From an uncultured Eubacterium sp. (GTDB lineage Bacteria > Bacillota > Clostridia > Lachnospirales > Lachnospiraceae), in the NCBI GenBank assembly GCA_934317205.1, contig CAKREL010000124.1, positions 1 to 5,232 of the forward strand: DNA of 5,232 bases, written 5' to 3'. Below the pieces are notes generated by a model. That model was not told the DNA's origin. It made no database searches and saw only the letters and a list, made by a program, of their open reading frames with translations. Positions 1-4,771 of the stretch are shown piece by piece. A program made the translations under genes and the position numbers. Positions within the stretch are counted from its first letter, which is position 1. Each line of letters begins with the position of its first letter.

Positions 1-824
1 CGGATTGTCAGCGGTTTATCAATCGCTGTGATCGCCGCCTCAATCTGTTCTTTGCTAAAATTAATCTCACCGGAATTTTTCAGTCCGTTGACCAGCGTCT
101 TTCTGCGCTGATTGAAAGATGCGCGAATGATACGAAACATCAGTTTCTCATCTTTGACATCAACCACAGGTGTCTCATGTCGCGTCAGGCGGATCACTGC
201 AGAACCGACATTCGGACGCGGCATAAAACAGTTCGGCGGAACATTTGCTACAATCTCCGGATTGGCATAATACTGTACCGCCAGAGATAAAGCTCCATAT
301 TCTTTGGAACCAGGACCGGTTTTCATACGGTCTGCAACTTCCTTCTGTACCATGATCGTGATACTCTCGATAGGTACATGACTCTCGAAAAGGCCCATGA
401 TGATCGGTGTCGTAATGTAATATGGCAGATTGGCCACTACCTTGATCGGACGGCCACCGTTTTTCTCTTCCACCAGTTTATTGATATCTACTTTTAAAAT
501 ATCTTCATTGATGACAGTTACGTTATCAAATGCTTTCAGCGTGTCACCTTCCAGAATCGGGATCAGCACTTTGTCAATCTCCACTGCCACAACCTCACGG
601 GCTGCGCAGGCCAGATACTGGGTCATAGTTCCAATACCCGGTCCGATCTCCAGAACAAAATCATCCGGTGTGATACCTGCCTCATCAATGATGCGCTCCA
701 ACACATGGGTATCAATCAGAAAGTTCTGACCAAACTTTTTCTGAAATGCAAATTTATAACGATTTAATACCGCAATGGTCTCCTGCGGATTTCCAAGATA
801 CGGTTTTGGTCTGTTTTCACTCAT
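1..824 (-). CDS. rsmA: 16S rRNA (adenine1518-N6/adenine1519-N6)-dimethyltransferase, 3' end outside window
   Basis: RsmA/KsgA uses S-adenosylmethionine to dimethylate two adjacent adenines in the 3' terminal hairpin of 16S rRNA, a late step in 30S subunit maturation in the cytoplasm. My translation of the 274 visible codons shows all the family landmarks in order: FGQNFL (31-36), SAM-binding motif I EIGPGIGTMT (59-68), the acidic ribose-binding VEID (81-84), NEDIL (106-110), the catalytic NLPYY (132-136), FMPRPNVGSAVI (200-211) and RASFNQRRKTL (234-244). Bacterial members are usually about 270-295 residues, so only the extreme C-terminus should be missing at the left edge. The ATG at 822-824 is chosen because AGGAG (831-835) lies 6 nt upstream and the N-terminus matches the family. 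It is the third gene of the metG-tatD-rsmA operon. The 115 nt before it are filled by the right part of an inserted structured element, which leaves its ribosome binding site intact. Identification is very secure. Confidence 0.97.
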   Translation of the reverse strand, partial: MSENRPKPYLGNPQETIAVLNRYKFAFQKKFGQNFLIDTHVLERIIDEAGITPDDFVLEIGPGIGTMTQYLACAAREVVAVEIDKVLIPILEGDTLKAFDNVTVINEDILKVDINKLVEEKNGGRPIKVVANLPYYITTPIIMGLFESHVPIESITIMVQKEVADRMKTGPGSKEYGALSLAVQYYANPEIVANVPPNCFMPRPNVGSAVIRLTRHETPVVDVKDEKLMFRIIRASFNQRRKTLVNGLKNSGEINFSKEQIEAAITAIDKPLTI

Positions 825-923
825 ATGATTCTCCTATATTTCAACGATTCAGAGCCATCTGGTAAAGCGGACATTCGCAATTCGCTTTCGCTACTTGCTC
901 ATGAACGCAGTCGCTTTGCGACC

Positions 924-954
924 TGTCAGTGGGAGCTTTTAACTCCCACTGACA
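924..954. repeat. Perfect 12-bp inverted repeat enclosing the tatD stop codon
   Basis: TGTCAGTGGGAG (924-935) and CTCCCACTGACA (943-954) are exact reverse complements around a 7-nt loop (936-942). The tatD TAA stop (939-941) is inside the loop. No T-tract follows on either strand, so this is not a normal intrinsic terminator. It belongs to the inserted element. Confidence 0.9.
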
Positions 955-1778
955 TAAGCATCCCCCTGCCCACCGCTTAGTGCTCTACGCACTTGAAGCG
1001 GGGGAATGCTTATTCTGCGATCAAATAACTTCTTTGCATTTTCTTCTGTAACAGCGATCACTTCTTCTTTGGAAATTCCTTTCAGATCTGCAATTTCCTG
1101 CGCCACATAATCGATATACGCAGAATTGTTGCGTTTTCCACGAAACGGTGTCGGTGCCATATACGGACAGTCAGTTTCCAGCAAAATACGCTCCAACGGA
1201 ATCTGTCTGGCCGTTTCTTTTGCCTTTTTTGCATTTTTAAATGTAACGACACCGCCGAGTCCGATATGGTATCCGAGTTTCACATATTCCTGCGCCATCT
1301 CAGGTGAATAAGAATAACAATGGATCACACCACGCTGATGCTTCCCACGGGCTGCGATCAGATCAAAGGTATCCTTTGCCGCATCTCTGCTGTGTACCGC
1401 AATCGGCAGATCCAATTCATCTGCCAGTTCCATCTGACGAACAAACCAGTGCTGCTGCACTTCATGCGGCTGAACATCCCAGTGATAATCCAGACCGATC
1501 TCACCGATAGCGACTACTTTTTCTTCCGTGCGGGCAGTTTCCCGCAGACGGGCAAAAGACTCCTCATTTAAATCTCCCACCTCATCCGGATGAACGCCTA
1601 CAGCTGCATAGATAAATGGATACTGATGTGACAGCTCCACACTGCGCCGGCAGCCTTCCAAAGATGCGCCGACATTTATGATCGTGCCGACATTCTGCTC
1701 TGCCATTCCGCACAGCAGAGCATCTCTGTCTGTATCAAACTGTTCATCATCATAATGTGCATGTGTGTCAAAAATCAT
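939..1778 (-). CDS. tatD: TatD-family metal-dependent hydrolase/DNase (YcfH/YabD type) with an element-derived C-terminal tail
   Basis: TatD-family enzymes are cytoplasmic TIM-barrel metallohydrolases with 3'-5' exonuclease/DNase activity, linked to DNA repair and turnover. Metal-ligand motifs are complete: the N-terminal HAH pair (H6, H8), E93 in GEIGLDYHW, H129 in AVHSR, H153 in VIHCYS and D203 in ETDCPY, followed by PFRGKRN (211-217). The ATG at 1776-1778 overlaps the metG TAA stop by one base (TAATG) and has GGAG (1787-1790) 8 nt upstream inside metG, so the two are probably translationally coupled. The protein is 279 aa, while close relatives (for example B. subtilis YabD) are about 255. 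Residues 1-253, ending ENAKKLFD, are normal. The last 26 residues, rich in R, S and G, are encoded by an inserted repeat-like element, and the TAA stop (939-941) sits in the loop of a 12-bp hairpin. Without the insertion the protein would end KKLFDI at about 254 aa. Catalytic residues are untouched, so the enzyme is probably still active. Confidence 0.96.
   Translation of the reverse strand: MIFDTHAHYDDEQFDTDRDALLCGMAEQNVGTIINVGASLEGCRRSVELSHQYPFIYAAVGVHPDEVGDLNEESFARLRETARTEEKVVAIGEIGLDYHWDVQPHEVQQHWFVRQMELADELDLPIAVHSRDAAKDTFDLIAARGKHQRGVIHCYSYSPEMAQEYVKLGYHIGLGGVVTFKNAKKAKETARQIPLERILLETDCPYMAPTPFRGKRNNSAYIDYVAQEIADLKGISKEEVIAVTEENAKKLFDRRISIPPLQVRRALSGGQGDAYVSGS
954..1013. repeat. Imperfect inverted repeat (left-end hairpin of the inserted element)
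   Basis: Outer arms ATAAGCAT (954-961) and ATGCTTAT (1006-1013) pair perfectly and continue as CCCCC (962-966) with GGGGG (1000-1004) across a single bulged A at 1005. Inside, CGCTT (974-978) can alternatively pair with AAGCG (996-1000), and GTGC (980-983) pairs with GCAC (989-992) around a 5-nt loop. A bulged subterminal hairpin is what TnpA-type Y1 transposases recognise in the IS200/IS605 family; that role is inferred here. The same bases encode much of the extra TatD tail. Confidence 0.8.
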
Positions 1779-3754
1779 TAGCAGATCTCCGCTCCGGATG
1801 GCATTGCTTTCTCCGGTGTCATCAGAGACAGATTACCCTCTGCATCCTCTGCACATAACAGCATACCTTCTGAAAGTACGCCTGCCAGTTTTGCCGGTTT
1901 CAGATTTACAAGTACCATCACTTTCTTACCAACCATCTCTTCCGGTGTGTAATGTTTCTGAATTCCGGAAACAATCTGTTTTACCTGGCTTCCGATTTTT
2001 ACCTGAGAGCAAAGCAGTTTTTTGGATTTTTTCACCTTTTCGCAGGCAATGATCTCACCAACCTGGAACTGCATTTTTCCAAAATCCTCAAAAGAAATTT
2101 CTTCTTTTGGCTCAATGTCGATCACTTCCTCATCTGCCTCTGCTTCCTTGGCCGGTGCTTCTTCTGCAACCTGTGGATGAAGTTCTTCTACTTTCTTCAT
2201 AACTTCTGCAAGATCCAGACGTGCAAACAGGATTTCCGGTGCATCTGTCACTTTCAGACCATTCTCACGCAGGCCAAAGGTTGCCAGATCGTCAAAATCA
2301 CGCTCTGCGCCGTTGATCTGAGCAAGGATTTTTGCAGATGTCTCCGGCAGATAGCTCTTTAACAGCTCTGCCCCGATATTGATACTCTCTACCAGGTTGT
2401 AGAGAACCTCTGCCAGACGATCCTGTTTTGCCTCATCTTTTGCAAGTGCCCAAGGCATAGTCTCGTCGATATATTTATTACATCTCTTGAATAAGGTAAA
2501 TACTTCTGAAATTGCATCTGCCACACGTAACTGATCCATTTTTGCAGCTACTTTGTCGCGGGTTCCTGTCACAACGGCCTTGAGGTCAGCATCTACATCC
2601 TCTTCCACGCCCGTTTTGTTTACCACGCCGCCGAAATATTTGTTGCTCATAGAAATCGTACGGTTTACAAGGTTTCCAAGGGTATTTGCAAGGTCAGAGT
2701 TTACACGTTCTACCATCAGCTCCCAGGAAATGGTTCCGTCATTTTCAAACGGCATCTCATGAAGTACAAAGTAACGAACCGCATCTACGCCGAAGAAATC
2801 TACCAGCTCATCTGCGTACAGTACGTTTCCTTTGGATTTACTCATTTTTCCATCGCCCTGAAGCAGCCACGGATGACCAAATACCTGTTTCGGTAACGGA
2901 AGATCCAGTGCCATCAGGAAGATTGGCCAGTAAATGGTATGGAAACGGATGATATCTTTACCAATCAGATGAAGATCTGCCGGCCAGTTTTTCTTGAACA
3001 GGTCAGAAGAATTGCCATCTGCATCGTAACCGATTTTTGTAATATAGTTTGTAAGCGCATCCAGCCATACATAAACAACGTGCTTCGGATCAAAATCTAC
3101 CGGAATACCCCAGCTGAAGGATGTTCTGGATACACACAGATCCTGCAGTCCCGGAAGCAGGAAATTGTTCATCATCTCATTTTTTCTGGAAACCGGCTGG
3201 ATAAATTCCGGATGTGTATTGATATAGTCGATCAGACGGTCAGCGTATTTGCTCATTTTGAAGAAATATGCTTCCTCCTGCGCCGGCTGAACCTCACGGC
3301 CGCAGTCCGGGCATTTACCATCTACCAGCTGAGACTCTGTGAAGAAAGACTCACACGGCGTGCAGTACATCCCTTCATAATATCCTTTGTAAATATCTCC
3401 CTGATCGTACAGTCTTTTGAAGATTTTCTGTACCTGTTTCTCATGATCCTCATCTGTTGTACGGATAAAGTTGTCATAAGAAGCATTCATCAGATCCCAG
3501 ATGCGTTTTACTTCTCCGGCAGTCTTGTCGACATACTCCTTCGGTGTCACACCGGCTGCCTCTGCCTTTAACTCGATCTTCTGACCATGCTCGTCTGTTC
3601 CGGTCTGGAAATATACGTCATAACCTTCCTGACGTTTGTAACGGGCGATGCTGTCTGCCAGTACGATCTCATAAGTATTTCCAATGTGCGGTTTACCTGA
3701 TGTGTAGGCAATCGCTGTTGTCATATAATATTTTCCTTTGCAGGTTTTACACAT
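1778..3754 (-). CDS. metG: Methionine--tRNA ligase with C-terminal tRNA-binding domain
   Basis: Class Ia synthetase that charges tRNA-Met and initiator tRNA with methionine in the cytoplasm. Numbering from the chosen ATG (658 aa): HIGH-type signature HIGN (23-26), DEHGQ (54-58), a zinc knuckle with two CxxC pairs (CTPC 131-134, CPDC 148-151), WLDALTNY (230-237), KMSKS (303-307), the alpha-helical anticodon-binding region with NKYIDETMPWALAK (about 426-439), an acidic Ala/Glu-rich linker (about 527-555), and a C-terminal EMAPII/Trbp111-like OB-fold (about 557-658) that aids tRNA binding and dimerisation. Length is typical for Firmicutes. The ATG at 3752-3754 lies 10 nt from AAGGAG (3765-3770). 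A TTG at 3758-3760, two codons earlier, lies only 4 nt from it and is less likely but possible. The next ATG (3724) would remove the YY before TTAIAYTSGKPHIG, which is part of the first beta strand, so it is rejected. An N-terminal CxxC (MCKTC) is unusual. First gene of the operon. Confidence 0.97.
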   Translation of the reverse strand: MCKTCKGKYYMTTAIAYTSGKPHIGNTYEIVLADSIARYKRQEGYDVYFQTGTDEHGQKIELKAEAAGVTPKEYVDKTAGEVKRIWDLMNASYDNFIRTTDEDHEKQVQKIFKRLYDQGDIYKGYYEGMYCTPCESFFTESQLVDGKCPDCGREVQPAQEEAYFFKMSKYADRLIDYINTHPEFIQPVSRKNEMMNNFLLPGLQDLCVSRTSFSWGIPVDFDPKHVVYVWLDALTNYITKIGYDADGNSSDLFKKNWPADLHLIGKDIIRFHTIYWPIFLMALDLPLPKQVFGHPWLLQGDGKMSKSKGNVLYADELVDFFGVDAVRYFVLHEMPFENDGTISWELMVERVNSDLANTLGNLVNRTISMSNKYFGGVVNKTGVEEDVDADLKAVVTGTRDKVAAKMDQLRVADAISEVFTLFKRCNKYIDETMPWALAKDEAKQDRLAEVLYNLVESINIGAELLKSYLPETSAKILAQINGAERDFDDLATFGLRENGLKVTDAPEILFARLDLAEVMKKVEELHPQVAEEAPAKEAEADEEVIDIEPKEEISFEDFGKMQFQVGEIIACEKVKKSKKLLCSQVKIGSQVKQIVSGIQKHYTPEEMVGKKVMVLVNLKPAKLAGVLSEGMLLCAEDAEGNLSLMTPEKAMPSGAEIC

Positions 3755-3764
3755 AATCAAATCA

Positions 3765-3770
3765 CTCCTT
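3765..3770 (-). promoter_or_regulatory. Ribosome binding site of metG
   Basis: AAGGAG on the minus strand. The distance is 10 nt to the ATG at 3754 and 4 nt to the in-frame TTG at 3760, so it supports a start at one of these two codons rather than the later ATG at 3724. Confidence 0.8.
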
Positions 3771-3814
3771 TTTGGTTTTATATGGACGAACTGTTCTTTT
3801 TTTCCTAGTAGTTA

Positions 3815-3843
3815 AGCGTATCACAGGCACTTTGAAAAGTCAA
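3815..3843 (-). promoter_or_regulatory. Sigma-A promoter for the metG-tatD-rsmA operon
   Basis: On the minus strand TTGACT (-35, 3838-3843) is followed by a 17-nt spacer and TACGCT (-10, 3815-3820). The -10 is preceded by TGA, an extended -10 TGn, which would compensate for a weak hexamer. Transcription would start near 3808 and give a leader of about 55 nt. That is too short for a T-box or SAM riboswitch, and no such motif is visible. Confidence 0.65.
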
Positions 3844-3859
3844 TGAAGCAGACAGGCAT

Positions 3860-3871
3860 AAAACTAGTTTT
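3860..3871. promoter_or_regulatory. 12-bp perfect palindrome in the divergent intergenic region
   Basis: AAAACTAGTTTT is fully self-complementary. It lies between the two divergent promoters, about 17 nt upstream of the metG -35. It might be a regulator site shared by both units. In AT-rich DNA a 12-bp palindrome can also arise by chance, so this is weak. The remaining intergenic sequence between metG and the cassette shows no gene. Confidence 0.25.
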
Positions 3872-3918
3872 CTGCAAAGAGCTATGCAAAATAAGGTTCT
3901 TTTTCATTAGAAAAACAC

Positions 3919-3947
3919 TTTCCGATTGTCGTTCTGTAGGATATAAT
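3919..3947 (+). promoter_or_regulatory. Probable promoter of the two-gene cassette
   Basis: A perfect TATAAT (-10) lies at 3942-3947, 39 nt before the first gene. The best -35 with a 17-nt spacer is TTTCCG (3919-3924), which is weak, and the TTGTCG at 3926-3931 is too close. Either the promoter is weak or it needs an activator. It is divergent from, and does not overlap, the metG promoter. Confidence 0.5.
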
Positions 3948-3986
3948 ATACCTATAGACAGATAATAGGAAGAGAGGTGATTGCAC

Positions 3987-4256
3987 ATGATGTATCCTTA
4001 CATGACATTGGCAGATGAAACAGAAATTGTACATTCACAGATTATAGAAAAAGATGGTATACAAAAAGTTATCGTTAATTTTGAACGTCCAACAGAGGAT
4101 GGATTTGACTCCGCAAGATGTGAATTACCAGACTATAAATGGACTGAAAAAGCAGGATATTCTGACGAAGAAATAGCAACATTTGAGAAGCTTTTACAAA
4201 GCAATGCTCATTTACTCTACAAATATGCCGCAAACGGAGGTGTTCAGATTGCCTAA
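3987..4256 (+). CDS. Small acidic protein of unknown function, partner of DUF4160 gene
   Basis: An 89-residue acidic protein I cannot assign to a named domain. From memory, similar proteins (MYPYMTLADETE... with FERPTEDGFDSARCELP) occur in Clostridia just upstream of DUF4160 genes and are called hypothetical. From the sequence, the N-terminal half (about 1-50) looks beta-rich, with charged strands around EIVHSQII and QKVIVNF. The C-terminal part (about 58-84, SDEEIATFEKLLQSNAHLLYKYA) looks like one or two helices. There is no signal peptide or membrane segment, so it should be cytoplasmic. Start: ATG 3987 is 9 nt from AGAGG (3973-3977). ATG 3990 is an alternative, and an in-frame TTG at 3981 is too close to the ribosome binding site. 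Its end overlaps the next gene by 8 nt, so the two are co-translated. The pair has its own promoter and terminator and appears more AT-rich than metG. A toxin-antitoxin role is possible but unproven. Confidence 0.85.
   Translation: MMYPYMTLADETEIVHSQIIEKDGIQKVIVNFERPTEDGFDSARCELPDYKWTEKAGYSDEEIATFEKLLQSNAHLLYKYAANGGVQIA
4236..4240 (+). promoter_or_regulatory. Ribosome binding site that fixes the TTG start of the DUF4160 gene
   Basis: GGAGG lies exactly 8 nt before the TTG at 4249-4251, within the end of the upstream gene. The only ATG-type alternatives in frame (4183, 4204, 4225) lie upstream of it, would make long overlaps, and would add residues unlike the family's usual N-terminus. Confidence 0.8.
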
Positions 4257-4527
4257 ACTATTTACCGTAAGCGGATATACTGTATATTTCTGGTCGAATG
4301 AAAACGAGGAGCCTATTCATGTTCATGTAGCAAAGGGGAAACCTACTCCAAATGCAACAAAAATCTGGCTTACAAAATCAGGTGGTTGTATCTTGGCCAG
4401 CAATGGAAGCCGAATTCCAAACAAGGAGCTTAATGAATTGATGGATTTCATCTCAGCCCAGTTTTTTCTCATCTGTTCTAAATGGAAACAGGCATTTGTA
4501 ACTGACGAAATCAAATTTTATTGTTAA
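4249..4527 (+). CDS. DUF4160 domain-containing protein (TTG start)
   Basis: A 92-residue protein beginning MPKLFTVSGYTVYFWSNE from a TTG codon, chosen because GGAGG sits 8 nt upstream and MPKLF-type starts are usual in this group. It shows the DUF4160 hallmark EPIHVHV (21-27; PHFHV-like in other members) after a short beta strand, then a conserved Lys/Trp strand (TKIWL, 37-41), a SGGCILA turn (44-50), and a C-terminal helix with a Trp (LNELMDFISAQFFLICSKWK, 61-80). DUF4160 proteins are small cytoplasmic proteins of unknown biochemistry, often in two-gene units and sometimes suspected to be toxin-antitoxin partners; that function is not established. The gene overlaps the upstream one by 8 nt and is followed after 16 nt by a strong terminator, so the pair forms a complete transcription unit. 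Domain call is fairly sure; role unknown. Confidence 0.86.
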   Translation: MPKLFTVSGYTVYFWSNENEEPIHVHVAKGKPTPNATKIWLTKSGGCILASNGSRIPNKELNELMDFISAQFFLICSKWKQAFVTDEIKFYC

Positions 4528-4543
4528 TTCAAGAGCTACCACA

Positions 4544-4575
4544 AAGAGCCGGACGATTGTCCGGCTCTTCTTTTC
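4544..4575 (+). terminator. Intrinsic terminator of the DUF4160 cassette
   Basis: An 11-bp perfect stem AAGAGCCGGAC (4544-4554) / GTCCGGCTCTT (4559-4569) with a GATT tetraloop is followed by a T-rich run (CTTTTCT). It lies 16 nt after the DUF4160 stop and should insulate the downstream efflux gene. Confidence 0.92.
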
Positions 4576-4597
4576 TGCATCTTTTCACATTTCTATA

Positions 4598-4627
4598 TTG
4601 ATTCTTATAAATAAGAAGCGTTATAAT
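4598..4627 (+). promoter_or_regulatory. Sigma-A promoter of the MATE efflux gene
   Basis: TTGATT (-35, 4598-4603), an 18-nt spacer and a perfect TATAAT (-10, 4622-4627). It is placed just after the upstream terminator. Transcription would begin near 4634 and give a leader of about 138 nt before the ATG at 4772. Confidence 0.68.
4602..4617. promoter_or_regulatory. Candidate operator: perfect dyad in the promoter spacer
   Basis: TTCTTAT (4602-4608) and ATAAGAA (4611-4617) are exact reverse complements separated by AA. The 16-bp dyad overlaps the end of the -35 and fills most of the spacer before the -10. A dimeric repressor (MarR/TetR type) or a MerR-type regulator could bind there. The dyad is visible; its function is inferred. 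Confidence 0.5.
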
Positions 4628-4648
4628 AGAAGCAGTGAAAAAAATTCT

Positions 4649-4718
4649 ATAAAGTTTCAGAAAAAATGCAATACATACTTATATGCATAATACATGAGTA
4701 TTTTTTCTGGAACTTTAT
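4649..4718 (+). other. Long stem-loop in the leader of the MATE gene
   Basis: ATAAAGTTTCAGAAAAAAT (4649-4667) pairs with ATTTTTTCTGGAACTTTAT (4700-4718) over 19 positions with a single U-G wobble (4657:4710). Two more inner pairs (4668:4699 G-U and 4669:4698 C-G) give 21 bp around a 28-nt AT-rich loop. It does not match any riboswitch class I recognise, and no good T-tract follows it. It could be an attenuator, an RNase III or sRNA target, or a tiny mobile palindrome. Confidence 0.6.
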
Positions 4719-4771
4719 TTTGCGTGAAACATTCTTTTATACAATTTGCAACAGAAGGGAGTCTATCAAAT

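Larger units (their letters stand above)
840..1019 (-). mobile_element. Putative non-autonomous IS200/IS605-type element (180 bp, no ORF for transposase or TnpB)
   Basis: Read on the minus strand, this block begins directly after TTTGAT (1020-1025) and ends with TTGAA (840-844). Its left end folds into a long imperfect hairpin (954-1013). Its right half holds a 12-bp hairpin (924-954) and a GTCGC/GCGAC hairpin (910-922), then further GCGAAAGC-type structure. Known IS200/IS605 elements insert 3' of a short target such as TTGAT (ISDra2), make no target duplication, carry subterminal hairpins, and end in a similar pentanucleotide (TTGAC in ISDra2). The pattern here fits that. Deleting 840-1019 joins the tatD reading frame to ATATAG, giving ...LFDI-stop with the stop inside the rsmA ribosome binding site, which is independent support for these exact borders. 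It carries no transposase, so it would need one in trans, or it is a remnant. Alternative: an unrelated family of intergenic palindromic repeats. Family assignment is inference; that the block is inserted is fairly secure. Confidence 0.62.

Noticed and set aside
430..729. Open frame of 99 codons on the plus strand
   Set aside because: Antisense to rsmA, across the SAM-binding and NLPYY coding region. Low-complexity Ser/Thr/Ile translation typical of a shadow frame.
924..954. 12-bp hairpin considered as a terminator for metG-tatD
   Set aside because: No T-run on either side and it contains the tatD stop in its loop; better explained as part of the inserted element.
954..1013. CRISPR-like repeat or tRNA gene in the GC-rich block
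   Set aside because: There is a single palindrome without spaced direct repeats, and no cloverleaf, T-loop or CCA-type end can be drawn.
1126..2362. Several plus-strand open frames opposite tatD and the 3' part of metG
   Set aside because: All overlap strongly supported minus-strand genes and show no motif or ribosome binding site.
2939..3571. Open frame of 210 codons on the plus strand
   Set aside because: It lies wholly antisense to metG, whose motifs prove the coding strand. No recognisable protein and no ribosome binding site.
3755..3808. T-box or SAM riboswitch before metG
   Set aside because: The predicted leader is only about 55 nt and shows no T-box bulge or specifier stem.
4323..4514. 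Minus-strand 63-codon frame
   Set aside because: Antisense to the DUF4160 gene, which has the domain signature, start signal and terminator.
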